Shown here in pieces: positions 43,208 through 51,910 of a stretch of 64,000 nucleotides of DNA. The notes under the pieces were generated by a model that saw only the letters and a list, made by a program, of their open reading frames with translations, made no database searches and was not told the origin of the DNA. The DNA is from Afipia sp. GTDB taxonomy: Bacteria; Pseudomonadota; Alphaproteobacteria; Rhizobiales; Xanthobacteraceae. The translations under genes were made by a program, and so were the position numbers. The stretch lies in contig JAFKER010000005.1 of the NCBI GenBank assembly GCA_017308595.1, forward strand, positions 630,950 through 694,949, written 5' to 3'. Every line of letters starts with the position of its first letter. Within the stretch, counting starts at the first letter, position 1.

Positions 43208-43696
43208 ATGACCAATTCTTTCAACGCTGAGTCCGTGCTGAACACCGTCAAGACCGCTTTCGCGCCCGTCACCGATGCGCTCAAGAACTTCCCGAACGTT
43301 GAAGTTCCTGAAGCTGCGCGTGAGTTCGTGAAGAAGGCTGCGGGCACTGCCAAGGACCGCGCCACCGACATCCACAACGGTTCGGAAAAGGTGACCTCGG
43401 CGATCGAAACCGCTGTCGCCGGCTCGGTCAGCGAGACCGCGAAAATCTCCCGCAACATCCAGCAGGCCGTTTACGAAGACGCGCAGGCCCTGTTTGCCGG
43501 TATCGACAAACTTGCTTCGGCGAAGTCGCTGAACGAAGCCGTGACCATCCAGGGTGATCTGCTCCGTGCTCAGGGCGAAGTCGTGATGTCGCGCGCCAAG
43601 GCGACCACCGAATACTTCGGCAAGCTGATCGCCGACGGTGCGAAGACCGCGCAGGACAACTTCGCGAAGGTTGCGTCCTACACCAAGTCGGCCTGA
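43208..43696 (+). CDS. Phasin family protein
   Basis: A 162-residue helical, Ala- and Lys-rich protein of the phasin_2 type that coats PHA granules. Long amphipathic helices are visible (about 10-60, 75-95, 110-160), with VTIQGDLLRAQGEVVMSRAK typical of phasins. There is no signal peptide. The ATG at 43208 has GGAG six bases upstream; in-frame ATGs at 43196 and 43202 are alternatives. It follows the PHA synthase unit by 159 bases and ends in a strong terminator, so it is probably a separate, abundant transcript. Confidence 0.9.
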   Translation: MTNSFNAESVLNTVKTAFAPVTDALKNFPNVEVPEAAREFVKKAAGTAKDRATDIHNGSEKVTSAIETAVAGSVSETAKISRNIQQAVYEDAQALFAGIDKLASAKSLNEAVTIQGDLLRAQGEVVMSRAKATTEYFGKLIADGAKTAQDNFAKVASYTKSA

Positions 43697-43732
43697 TCCT
43701 TCCGGCCTCGACCATCTCACGATCTGACGATC

Positions 43733-43757
43733 AAAGGCCCGCCTCGAGCGGGCCTTT
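43733..43757 (+). terminator. Rho-independent-like terminator after phasin gene
   Basis: A perfect 10-bp stem AAAGGCCCGC / GCGGGCCTTT with loop CTCGA, followed by GTTTG, 36 bases after the phasin stop. A classic form and position. Confidence 0.85.
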
Positions 43758-43974
43758 GTTTGCCTCGAGCCTGTGTCCTTTATCCGGCGTCCGCTTCACT
43801 CTGCGGAGCCTTTCGAGCGAACGCAGGACACCGGCACCACGATTCGTGCGATCTTCCGGTTCTGACATTCGTAAAAGGTCCCGGCCGAGAAGGGATCCGA
43901 ATGTCGGAGACGGATCACGAGCTCCTTTGACGGGAGCTGGTTCGGGATGCAATGTCGGTTGATCGGGATCGACC

Positions 43975-45264
43975 ATGGCTGAAAAAGAAAAATTCGTACT
44001 GATCGCAGACGCAGGCGATATCGCGCGGGCCGCCGAGTTGCGCCGTGTAAAGATGCTCGCGACTCTCGTGCTCGGGGGCTGCGTCGTCGTACTCATCATC
44101 GCCAAGGTGATGGAGCGTATGCATCCGGCATTCGGATTTGTCGCGGCCTTTGCCGAGGCGGCGACCATCGGCGGTCTGGCGGACTGGTACGCAGTGGTCG
44201 CGCTGTTCCGGCGGCCGCTGGGCTTGCCGATCCCTCATACCGCCATCATCCAGCAAAACCAGCACCGGATCGCGGACAAGCTGGGTGAATTCATCGAAGT
44301 TCATTTTCTCAGCCCGGCACCGGTCGATGCAAAACTGCGCGAAATCGACTTCGCATCCTTCATCTCGGACTGGCTGACCGATCCGAAGAAAAGCTCCGAT
44401 CTTGCGCGTTTCGTTCTCCGTATGTTGCCGGAAGCGCTGACGGCTGCCGAGACATCGGGACTGCGATCCTATTTCACGCGCCGCATCGTGACGCAGTTGC
44501 AAAGCGTCGATCTCGCGCCGCTGGCTGCCGGTACGCTTCGCGGCTTTGTTGCGGAGGGACGGCATAAGGAGATGCTCGACGACTTGCTGCAGGCGATACA
44601 CGACTCGCTCAACAAGCCGGAAACGCTTGAGATGATCCGCGAAAAAATCCGCAACGAGCTTCCCACGCTGCTGAAGCTTTATCGTGCTGACAAGTTCCTG
44701 CTGAAGCGGATTGCGGCGTCCGCTACCTCGTTCTTCGAAGAAGTGCGTGCCGATCCGAAGCATCCGTTTCGCGACGAGGTCGATCGCATCCTTATGACGC
44801 TCCCGGACAAACTGTCGAATGACAGGGCCTATGCAGACCGGATCGATGGACTGAAGCGCGATCTTCTGGCGCGGCCGGAGCTTGCTGCGCTTGCCCGCGA
44901 CATGTGGGCCAACGTCAAGACCTTCATTGAAGGGAGTGCCCGCGGCGAGAGCAACGTCCTGCATCATCACCTCAGCGGTGTGTTTGTCGAGGCGGGGGCT
45001 CAGTTGCGCGCCGACAACGGCATACGCGACGAGATCAACAAGGGGGTCGTCGCCGTGCTTCGCAGCTTCATCGCCGATCAGAAGAGCGGCGTATCGCGGT
45101 TCATCGCCGATCAGGTCAAATCATGGGACATGAAGCAGCTCATCAATCTCATCGAGATCAACATTGGCAAAGACCTTCAATACATCCGTTTCAACGGTGC
45201 ATTGATTGGCGGCCTGGCTGGTCTTGCGCTGCATACGGCGGAAATGGCGCTGAAGGCGCTGTGA
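43975..45264 (+). CDS. DUF445 membrane protein
   Basis: A 429-residue DUF445 protein of unknown function. An N-terminal membrane helix (about residues 28-47, TLVLGGCVVVLIIAKVM) precedes the conserved ATIGGLADWYAVVALFRRPL, PHTAIIQQNQHRIADKLGEF and LSPAPVDAKL segments. A long alpha-helical middle follows, and a C-terminal hydrophobic segment ends GGLAGLALHTAEMAL. DUF445 proteins are thought to be inner-membrane or envelope proteins; none has a firm role. It is monocistronic between the phasin terminator and the second lipase-like gene. There is no strong Shine-Dalgarno before the ATG at 43975. Confidence 0.88.
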   Translation: MAEKEKFVLIADAGDIARAAELRRVKMLATLVLGGCVVVLIIAKVMERMHPAFGFVAAFAEAATIGGLADWYAVVALFRRPLGLPIPHTAIIQQNQHRIADKLGEFIEVHFLSPAPVDAKLREIDFASFISDWLTDPKKSSDLARFVLRMLPEALTAAETSGLRSYFTRRIVTQLQSVDLAPLAAGTLRGFVAEGRHKEMLDDLLQAIHDSLNKPETLEMIREKIRNELPTLLKLYRADKFLLKRIAASATSFFEEVRADPKHPFRDEVDRILMTLPDKLSNDRAYADRIDGLKRDLLARPELAALARDMWANVKTFIEGSARGESNVLHHHLSGVFVEAGAQLRADNGIRDEINKGVVAVLRSFIADQKSGVSRFIADQVKSWDMKQLINLIEINIGKDLQYIRFNGALIGGLAGLALHTAEMALKAL

Positions 45265-45461
45265 TGAACGCGAAGCAAATTGGCCACAGTCCACAGAACA
45301 TGCGTTTGAAACGCTCTTTGGGTGTCTTGTAATGGAGAAAATCGTCCCCTAGCTTTCAGGACCGTTTGGTTGATTTGCGTTTTTACCGGGTGTTTCGCAT
45401 ATCGAAATTGACTGAGTTCGGCCGGCCGAAAGCCGGAACGTGCAGACGAAAAGGAAATCGA

Positions 45462-46232
45462 ATGTCCGCTGCTGTTCAGACGCTTCGCCCGCCGTCACGA
45501 TTGTTGATGCTGATGGAGGCGCGCGCCATCAACGAGTTCGGTGCCTTCCTCGGTGCGCTTCCGCTGCTGAGTCTTGCGCCGAGGGGCGACGGTCATCCGG
45601 TGCTTGTGCTGCCCGGGCTTATCACCAGCGATACTGCGACCCGTCCGCTGCGGTCATTTTTGAAGAGCAGAGGCTATGCGGTGAGCGGCTGGGGTCTTGG
45701 CCGCAATCTCGGTCCGCGTGCCGGTGTCGAAGAGGCGATGCGCAATCTGGTGAAGGACCTCAACGAGACTCACGGCCGCAAGGTCAGTCTCGTAGGATGG
45801 AGCCTCGGCGGAATCTATGCGCGTCAGCTTGCCAAGATGATGCCGGACCGTGTGCGTTCGGTGATTACGCTCGGCAGCCCCTTCGGCGGTCATCCGCGTG
45901 CGACAAATGCATGGCGCACTTACGAAGCCGTCAGCGGACAGCGTGCTGATAACGATCGTCACTTGGGCGGTGATATGTCGAAGACTCCGCCCGTGCCGAC
46001 CACGGCGATTTTCAGCCGCACCGACGGCATCTGTGCGTGGCAGACCTGCGTTGAACAGCCTGGGACTTACGCCGAGAATATCGAAGTGCAGGGCGCGAGC
46101 CATTGCGGCATGGGTCACCACCCGGCGATCGTTTATGCCGTCGCCGAGCGTCTCGCGCAGGCGGAAGGCGAATGGAAGCCGTTCGATCGCAGCGGCTGGC
46201 GAAGTCTGGTTTATCCTGACCCGGCGCGATAA
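45462..46232 (+). CDS. Alpha/beta hydrolase, lipase-like (paralogue of 32986-33780)
   Basis: A 256-residue alpha/beta hydrolase with APRGDGHPVLVLPGL, nucleophile elbow GWSLGG, GSPF, RTDGICAW and GASHCGMG, matching the protein at 32986 throughout its length. No signal peptide. AAGGA lies eight bases before the ATG at 45462; the frame is open upstream but without support. The two paralogues bracket the storage-lipid genes about 12 kb apart in the same orientation. It probably hydrolyses a hydrophobic ester, perhaps released storage lipid; this is inference. It ends at a strong terminator shared with the convergent livM. Confidence 0.85.
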   Translation: MSAAVQTLRPPSRLLMLMEARAINEFGAFLGALPLLSLAPRGDGHPVLVLPGLITSDTATRPLRSFLKSRGYAVSGWGLGRNLGPRAGVEEAMRNLVKDLNETHGRKVSLVGWSLGGIYARQLAKMMPDRVRSVITLGSPFGGHPRATNAWRTYEAVSGQRADNDRHLGGDMSKTPPVPTTAIFSRTDGICAWQTCVEQPGTYAENIEVQGASHCGMGHHPAIVYAVAERLAQAEGEWKPFDRSGWRSLVYPDPAR

Positions 46233-46260
46233 CTGCGCGTCGACTGTTTGGAGTTGCGCT

Positions 46261-46287
46261 ATGGCCGGGCTTGTCCCGGCCATTTTT
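46261..46287. terminator. Bidirectional terminator between lipase-like gene and livM
   Basis: A perfect 9-bp stem ATGGCCGGG / CCCGGCCAT with loop CTTGT, then TTTT on the plus side. It lies 28 bases after the lipase-like stop and just before the convergent livM stop at 46291. Confidence 0.8.
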
Positions 46288-46290
46288 GTA

Positions 46291-47349
46291 TCAGCTCTTT
46301 CCGCGTAGCTTGCCGACCACGCCGGTCGGGAAGAAGTAGACGCTGGCGATGAACAGCAGACCGAGCCAGAGCAGCCAGCGGTCAGGGTGCAGCAGGTCCG
46401 GCAGAACGGGGATGCCCGCGTTCGCGGTGGCCTTCGAGGCCATTCCCATCAATGCCTGCAGATAGTTTTCCGCGAGAATGAACATCGCCGCGCCGATGAT
46501 CGCGCCATACATTGTTCCCATACCGCCGATCACGACCATCAGCAGAATGTCCACCATGATGGTGAACGAGAGCGAAGTGTCCGGGCCAGCATAGCGCAGC
46601 CATAATGCGTTCAGCATACCCGCAGCCGCAGCCACGAGGGCAGCGATGACGTTGGCCCATGTCAGATGAAACACGGTGCGATAACCGAGGGCTTCGGCTC
46701 GAAACCGGTTTTCGCGCACAGCCTGCAGCACGCGGCCGAAAGGCGAATTCACGATCCGCAGCAGCAACAGGATCATCGCCGCCGCGCCGAAGAATACGAT
46801 GTAATAAGTCAGCGTCCGGCCATTGAACTCAAAGCCGAGCACATCCTTCGAGATCAGCACTGTGCCGGGCCGCAGCAATTCCGGCAGCCGGAAGCTGCGG
46901 CCGTCATCGCCGCCGGTGAGCCATGACAGTTGCGAAGCCAGCACGAGAAACGCTGACGCCACCGCAAGTGTGATCATCGCGAAGAATATCGCCTGCACGC
47001 GCAGCGAAAACAGGCCGATCCCAAGCGCAAGCAGTGCGGCCAATGGCAGACCGATAATAATGCCTGTCGCGACACCGGCCCATGTCGGCCCCATCGCATA
47101 GAGTGCGATGGCGATGGCGTAGGAGCCGATGCCATAGAACATCGTGTGTGCGAACGAGACCGTGCCGGTGTAACCGAGCAGCAGGTCGTAGGAAGCGACC
47201 AGTGCGGCGAAGATGCAGATCTTGGAGGCCACGTTCATGGCCTTCGCGCCGGGGAACAGGAACGGCGCGAGTGCCAGCAGCGTGACGATGACGATGAGCA
47301 GAAGGCTGAGAACGCGACTGCGCGGAGGGTCGCCGGAAAGGATCATCAT
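46291..47349 (-). CDS. Liv-type ABC transporter permease, LivM family (system 2)
   Basis: A 352-residue permease with about ten hydrophobic helices and the LivM hallmarks LLLGYTGTVSFAHTMFYGIG near residue 60 and LMVVIGGMGTMYGAIIGA in the C-terminal part. The ATG at 47349 overlaps the livH stop by four bases (ATGA). It is the last gene of a five-gene minus-strand unit (binding protein, LivG, LivF, LivH, LivM) that runs 51131 to 46291. The length is normal. The open frame extends further upstream, but that part is out of frame with livH and not real. Confidence 0.92.
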   Translation of the reverse strand: MMILSGDPPRSRVLSLLLIVIVTLLALAPFLFPGAKAMNVASKICIFAALVASYDLLLGYTGTVSFAHTMFYGIGSYAIAIALYAMGPTWAGVATGIIIGLPLAALLALGIGLFSLRVQAIFFAMITLAVASAFLVLASQLSWLTGGDDGRSFRLPELLRPGTVLISKDVLGFEFNGRTLTYYIVFFGAAAMILLLLRIVNSPFGRVLQAVRENRFRAEALGYRTVFHLTWANVIAALVAAAAGMLNALWLRYAGPDTSLSFTIMVDILLMVVIGGMGTMYGAIIGAAMFILAENYLQALMGMASKATANAGIPVLPDLLHPDRWLLWLGLLFIASVYFFPTGVVGKLRGKS

Positions 47350-48368
47350 CGATTTGTCACCGGGTAAAGTCCGCGCGGCCGCCACATCAGGATTGCAACC
47401 ATCAGCAGGATGTTCGAGACCAGCGCCAGCTTCGGCACCAGGAAGCCGCCATAGTTTGCCACCATGGCGACCAGGACGGCGCCGATGAAGCAGCCGCCGA
47501 TCGAGCCGAGGCCGCCGATGATGATGACGATGAACACCAGCACCGTCAGTTCGCCACCGATGGATGCGTGGACTTCCTCGCGGTAGAGCGCCCACATGAT
47601 GCCGCCGAGACCGGCGAGGGCGGAACCTGCCATGAACACGCCGAGGAACAGCCGCTTGATCTTGTAACCAAGCGCCTCGACCATCTCGCGATTTTCAACG
47701 CCGGCACGGATCAGAAGGCCGATCTTGGTTCGGTTCAGCACCAGCAGCACGAGGCCGAACACGGTAAGGCCGACCAGCATGGCCAGCACTCGATATTTGG
47801 CAATTGCGATGTCACCGAAGATGAACGAGCCGCGCAGGGACGAAGGAAGCGGGAGGGGAATACGCTCCGGCCCCCACAACGCGTAGAGCATCTGTTCGGC
47901 CACGATCAGCCCGCCCATGGTGATCAGGATTTGCTTGAGGTGATTGCCGTAGACGGGGAGGATCAGCACGCGTTCGAACACAAGACCAAGGGCGCCGGAC
48001 ACCGCCATGGCGAGCAATGCAGCAGGAGCCAGCGCCAGCAAGTTCAGTGTGAGCGAGTCGGCCTGCACGTAGCTCGCCATCGGCACCAGTACGAGCGTCG
48101 CGATATAGGCGCCGACGGCGATGAATGCGCCGTGGCCGAAGTTCAGTACGTCCATCAGTCCGAACACGAGCGTCAGACCTGACGCCATGATGAAAATCAT
48201 CATGCCCATGGCGAGGCTCGCGACTGTCAGCGTCACCCATGTTGAAGGCGAGCCGATCAACGGGATCATGGCCAGCGCAAGCGCGACCGGTAGCAGCAGG
48301 GGGATAAAATCGCGGCGGGCTTGCGGAAGTTGCTCCGCGTTGGCGGGAGAAGTCGTTGTATCGGTCAT
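47346..48368 (-). CDS. Liv-type ABC transporter permease, LivH family (system 2)
   Basis: A 340-residue permease with LivH hallmarks TLVFGLMDVLNFGHGAFIAV and FIVIIIGGLGSIGGCFIGA. It is about 50 residues longer than system 1 LivH because of an N-terminal extension with one more hydrophobic segment (LLLPVALALAMIPLIG). It overlaps the upstream livF stop and the downstream livM start by four bases each, so livF-livH-livM are translationally coupled. It works with LivM as the membrane part of the transporter. Confidence 0.92.
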   Translation of the reverse strand: MTDTTTSPANAEQLPQARRDFIPLLLPVALALAMIPLIGSPSTWVTLTVASLAMGMMIFIMASGLTLVFGLMDVLNFGHGAFIAVGAYIATLVLVPMASYVQADSLTLNLLALAPAALLAMAVSGALGLVFERVLILPVYGNHLKQILITMGGLIVAEQMLYALWGPERIPLPLPSSLRGSFIFGDIAIAKYRVLAMLVGLTVFGLVLLVLNRTKIGLLIRAGVENREMVEALGYKIKRLFLGVFMAGSALAGLGGIMWALYREEVHASIGGELTVLVFIVIIIGGLGSIGGCFIGAVLVAMVANYGGFLVPKLALVSNILLMVAILMWRPRGLYPVTNR

Positions 48369-49087
48369 TGATGCGCCTCGAGGCTGAGACCCAGCAGCTT
48401 TTCCTGCAGCGACGTATCTTTCGCGAGATCGTCCATCGCGCCGCGATGGACGATCTTGCCGTTATCCATCACCAGCACGTTGTCGCCGACTTCCTGCGCC
48501 ACGCGGAAATTCTGCTCGACCAGCAAGATGGTTGCGCCGCGCTTCTTCACCTCGGCAAGGCATTCGATCAGGTTGACCACGATGGCGGGAGCGAGGCCTT
48601 TGGTCGGCTCATCAATCAGAAGCAGCTTGCGTGGCTCGACAATGGCGCGGGCGATCGACAGCATCTGTTTCTGCCCGCCGGAAAGCGAACCTGCGCGCGA
48701 CAGCCAGAAGCGTTTCAGCGCCGGAAAGAACCCGAAAATCCATTCCAGGCGCGTGTCGTCGAGAGGGCCTTCGCGCGCAGCAACGATCAGGTTTTCCTTC
48801 ACGGTCAGGTCTGAGAACACTGCCATGGTTTCGGGCACGTATCCCACGCCGAGACTGGCGATGTCCGGCGTCTCCAGCTTCTCGATGCGTTGTTCTGCAA
48901 GTTCGATTTGACCGGACGATGGCGACGACAACCCCATGATCGTGCGCAGCGTCGTGGTCTTTCCGGCGCCGTTGCGGCCGAGGAGCATCGTCGTCTGGCC
49001 TTGCGGGACAGTGAAGTCGACGCCGTGCAGGATATGATATTGCGCGATGTGGGTGTGGACGCCGGTAAGGGTCAGCATGTCGCTCAT
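48365..49087 (-). CDS. Liv-type ABC transporter ATP-binding protein, LivF family (system 2)
   Basis: A 240-residue ATPase: Walker A GRNGAGKTT, LivF-type VGYVPETMAVFSDLTVKENL, signature LSGGQKQMLSIARAI, Walker B LLLIDEPTKGL and VEQNFRVA at the switch position. It overlaps livG upstream and livH downstream by four bases each. It forms the ATPase pair with LivG. All ATPase motifs look intact. Confidence 0.92.
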   Translation of the reverse strand: MSDMLTLTGVHTHIAQYHILHGVDFTVPQGQTTMLLGRNGAGKTTTLRTIMGLSSPSSGQIELAEQRIEKLETPDIASLGVGYVPETMAVFSDLTVKENLIVAAREGPLDDTRLEWIFGFFPALKRFWLSRAGSLSGGQKQMLSIARAIVEPRKLLLIDEPTKGLAPAIVVNLIECLAEVKKRGATILLVEQNFRVAQEVGDNVLVMDNGKIVHRGAMDDLAKDTSLQEKLLGLSLEAHQ

Positions 49088-49851
49088 GCGGCGGTCTTTC
49101 CAGGCGTGATGCCGAGATAGGCTTCCTGTACGATGGGTGAAGCAATCACTTCGGCGGGCTTGCCGTCGGCGACGAGTTGTCCGTTGTGCAGAACGATGAT
49201 GCGGTCGGCCAGAGAGCGCACCACGTCCATCTTGTGCTCGACAAGAAGAATGATCTTGCCGGTATCCCGCTTCAATTGCGCGATCAGGTCGAGTACCACC
49301 GGCACCTCATCCACGCTCATGCCTGCCGTCGGTTCGTCGAACATGAAGACTTTCGGCTCGAGTGCCATCATCAGCGCGACTTCGAGCTTGCGCTGGTCGC
49401 CATGGGAGAGGGCGGCCGCAGCAACCGCGCGCCGGTTGCCGAGCGCAATGGAGTCAAGGATGGCGTCGGCACGTTCGATCAGGTCGCGGCGCTTCATCCA
49501 CGGACGCAGCATCTCGTAGTGCAGGCCGGATGCGGCCTGCACGGCGAGGCGGACGTTTTCCTCGACGCTGAGGTTGGGAAACAGGTTTGTGAGCTGAAAC
49601 GCGCGGCCCAATCCTTTGCGCGTGCGCAGCGGAGCGGAGAGGCCGGTGATGTTTTCGCCATCGAGGTGGACATCCCCCGCAGTTGGGCGAAGCTGTCCGG
49701 AAATCAGGTTGAAGTAGGTCGTTTTGCCCGCACCGTTCGGTCCGACGATGGCGGTCAATTCGCCGGGGCGAAATGTGCAGCTTACCTTGTTAACGGCGAC
49801 GTGGCCGCCGAAACGGATGGTCAGGTCACGGGTTTCTAAGGTCAGGGGCAT
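49084..49851 (-). CDS. Liv-type ABC transporter ATP-binding protein, LivG family (system 2)
   Basis: A 255-residue ATPase: Walker A GPNGAGKTT, a Q-loop and the LivG-type GRAFQLTNLFPNLSVEENV, signature LSHGDQRKLEVALMMALEP, Walker B FMFDEPTAGMS and the switch His in VEHKMDVV. The signature LSHGDQ keeps the Ser-Gly equivalent, unlike system 1 LivG. The ATG at 49851 is preceded by GGGAAG; an upstream frame to 49896 runs into a repeat and is not used. A 75-base inverted repeat separates it from the binding protein gene upstream. Confidence 0.92.
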   Translation of the reverse strand: MPLTLETRDLTIRFGGHVAVNKVSCTFRPGELTAIVGPNGAGKTTYFNLISGQLRPTAGDVHLDGENITGLSAPLRTRKGLGRAFQLTNLFPNLSVEENVRLAVQAASGLHYEMLRPWMKRRDLIERADAILDSIALGNRRAVAAAALSHGDQRKLEVALMMALEPKVFMFDEPTAGMSVDEVPVVLDLIAQLKRDTGKIILLVEHKMDVVRSLADRIIVLHNGQLVADGKPAEVIASPIVQEAYLGITPGKTAA

Positions 49852-49864
49852 GATTTGCTTCCCT

Positions 49865-49939
49865 CGTCGTTGCGAGGAGCGACAGCGGCGAAGCAATCCA
49901 GTTTTAGGGCTGGATTGCTTCGCTTCGCTCGTAATGACG
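49865..49939. repeat. 75-base intergenic inverted repeat
   Basis: An inner perfect 13-bp stem CGAAGCAATCCAG / CTGGATTGCTTCG (49889-49901, 49910-49922) and outer arms CGTCGTTGCGAG / CTCGTAATGACG pairing at 10 of 12. It lies between the binding protein and livG. This resembles a dispersed palindromic repeat I know from Bradyrhizobium and its relatives; only this full copy is in the window. Confidence 0.75.
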
Positions 49940-49949
49940 ACGTGCCTTG

Positions 49950-51131
49950 TTACCGCTTGTTCTTGATCGGAATTTGCATGTCTTCGATCTTCAGCTCACG
50001 CACCAGTTCGTTATCGGCCCAAGCGAGGTTCGGATCGACCTTGACCTTGAAGTGATACATGCTCTGCAGTGCCTGATGGTCTTCCTTGCGGAACACCATC
50101 TTGCCTTTGGGCGTGTCGAATTCCATGCCCTCCATGGCCGCAATCAACTTCTCGGTGTCAGTGGATTTTGCCTTCTGCACGGCGGTGACTGCCGCCATCG
50201 CAGCAGCGAAGCCACCGGCGGTGAAGAAGTCCGGCGGAGCGTTAAAGCGCTTCTGGTGTTCGGCGACGAGCCAGTCGTTGATCGGGTTTTTCGGAATGGC
50301 GTAGTAATAATAGGTCGCGCCTTCGAGGCCAGGCAGCCGCTTGTAGGCAGCCAGCGCGGGCAAGATGTTGCCACCGCTCGACAGTTCGATGTTGTAACGC
50401 TTCGGGTCCATGTCCTGGATCTTGGTCAGCGGGTCGCCGCCGCCAGCCCAGATCACCCAGATGATCTTGCGGCCGGGCTTGTCCTTCAGTGCATCGAACA
50501 GGCGTTGCGCGGCTGCCGTGAAGTCCGTGGTCGCCGCCGGGACATATTCTTCCGCGGCGAGTGTCGCGCCGGTCTTGCTGAGCGCTTCCTTGAAAGCAGC
50601 GACGCCGTCCTTACCAAATGCGTTGTCCTGGCCGAGCGTGGCAATGGTCACGCCCTGCTTGCCAATAGCGACTGCATTCGAGATCGCGTCCTGCGATGAG
50701 TTGCGGCCGGTGCGGAAGATGTAGCGGTTCCACTTTTCGCCGGTGATGGCGTCGGCGACGGCCGGCTCGACAATCAGCACTTTCTTGTTTTCTTCGGCGA
50801 TCGGCAGCATGGCCAGCGCGGCGCCGGAAGCCGTGGTGCCGATGGCGAGATCGACCTTGTCATCCTGATAGGCTTCGGCCAGCGCCGCCTTTGCAAGGTC
50901 GGGCTTGCCCTGATCATCCTTGGTGATCAAAACGATCTTGCGGCCATCGACCGTCATCGTGTTCTTGGTGGCGTATTCCAAACCCATGCGCAGACCGTTT
51001 TCCGTCTGCTTGGCATAGGCTTCCAGCGGCCCGGTCTTGCCGTAAATCAGAGCGATTTTGAGATCGTCTGCCGATGCCGGCATCGCCAGCAGCGTCGCTG
51101 CGGCGGCGGTGAAAAGTGCAAGTTTACGCAT
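49950..51131 (-). CDS. Liv-type ABC transporter substrate-binding protein (system 2)
   Basis: A 393-residue periplasmic binding protein. The Sec signal peptide is RKLALFTAAAATLLAMPASA, cleaved before DDLKIALIYGKTGPLEAYA. The ATG at 51131 has GAGGA about eight bases upstream. The rest is a normal Peripla_BP_6 fold (TKDDQGKPDLAKAALAEAYQ, GTTASGAALA). It is the first gene of the minus-strand unit ending with livM at 46291. Its pattern resembles HAAT proteins often tied to aromatic or fatty acid uptake in this bacterial group, but the ligand is not certain. It is separated from livG by a 75-base palindromic repeat. Confidence 0.9.
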   Translation of the reverse strand: MRKLALFTAAAATLLAMPASADDLKIALIYGKTGPLEAYAKQTENGLRMGLEYATKNTMTVDGRKIVLITKDDQGKPDLAKAALAEAYQDDKVDLAIGTTASGAALAMLPIAEENKKVLIVEPAVADAITGEKWNRYIFRTGRNSSQDAISNAVAIGKQGVTIATLGQDNAFGKDGVAAFKEALSKTGATLAAEEYVPAATTDFTAAAQRLFDALKDKPGRKIIWVIWAGGGDPLTKIQDMDPKRYNIELSSGGNILPALAAYKRLPGLEGATYYYYAIPKNPINDWLVAEHQKRFNAPPDFFTAGGFAAAMAAVTAVQKAKSTDTEKLIAAMEGMEFDTPKGKMVFRKEDHQALQSMYHFKVKVDPNLAWADNELVRELKIEDMQIPIKNKR

Positions 51132-51247
51132 TTCGGTCCTCCCTCGTGTCCCAGGGCGGCGACCATACATAGCCGCGCTGGAATTACAATTTGCCAGGGC
51201 CGGATTAGACCAAAGAATAAAGGCGTTTTGGGTTATCTTCAGCTTGC

Positions 51248-51271
51248 GGCGAGGGCGTCATATCCCTCGCC
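51248..51271. terminator. Hairpin after the DUF308 gene
   Basis: A perfect 8-bp stem GGCGAGGG / CCCTCGCC with loop CGTCATAT, 24 bases past the DUF308 stop on the minus strand and upstream of the system 2 binding-protein promoter region. No U-tract; possible terminator. Confidence 0.45.
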
Positions 51272-51294
51272 ACGGTTCGCGCGGGGTGAAGCGA

Positions 51295-51876
51295 TCAGGT
51301 GGCTCGCTGGCGATTTGCGAACATCAGCAATCCAGCCGAGACCAGAAAGTAAAACGCACCGAAAGCTGCGTATGGCGCGACATCCACAATCGTCGGAGTC
51401 TTGGCACCACCTGCTTGTGTGACAAAGAACACACCTGCAAGCGTCGACTGGGCTCCGCTGAGGATCATCGCCCACTGCGCACCGAACTTGCGCCAGCGGC
51501 GAACGCCGGTGAACAACTGGGCCAGTCCCGCCGCACTCGCCCAGATCCCAAAGACCACGAGCACGGCATTCATGCTCGACTGCAAAGCGACGGCCACTGC
51601 GATTGCGGCAAGAATGCTGACTGCGATATTGAGCGCTTGCGTCAGGTTCGTTCTGAGCCCACCGCTGTTTTGAGCATCAAACCAATTCGCCAACGCGTCC
51701 CAGGCGGGATAGCTGACCAGCAGCAGCGCCGCGGCAGTGGCGTTCGAGCGGCCAATAGCTACTGCCGCCGCCACCCACACCGCAGCGACAATGGCCCGAA
51801 CGAGATAATAGCGCGCCAAGTTCCCGGTTAATCCTGCCTTCGCACCCGCATTTGTCAGGCTGTCCGTTGTCGTCAT
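51295..51876 (-). CDS. DUF308/HdeD-like membrane protein
   Basis: A 193-residue inner-membrane protein with five or six hydrophobic helices arranged in pairs (AIVAAVWVAAAVAIG, AVSILAAIAVAVALQ, AVLVVFGIWASAAGLAQLF, YFLVSAGLLMF), as in DUF308 (HdeD-like) proteins. Function is unknown; HdeD in enterics is linked to acid stress. The ATG at 51876 has GGAGAG about five bases upstream, better than an ATG at 51888. It is divergent from an OhrR-like MarR regulator, with two palindromic operators between, so it is probably repressed by that regulator and induced by an oxidant or similar signal. Confidence 0.75.
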   Translation of the reverse strand: MTTTDSLTNAGAKAGLTGNLARYYLVRAIVAAVWVAAAVAIGRSNATAAALLLVSYPAWDALANWFDAQNSGGLRTNLTQALNIAVSILAAIAVAVALQSSMNAVLVVFGIWASAAGLAQLFTGVRRWRKFGAQWAMILSGAQSTLAGVFFVTQAGGAKTPTIVDVAPYAAFGAFYFLVSAGLLMFANRQRAT

Positions 51877-51910
51877 GTCACTCTCCATCGCCGAGTGAGA
51901 CCGATTGCGG

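Noticed and set aside
46261-46287. Small gene starting at the ATG at 46261
   Set aside because: The ATG lies in the 5' arm of a perfect terminator hairpin and no reading frame of interest follows.
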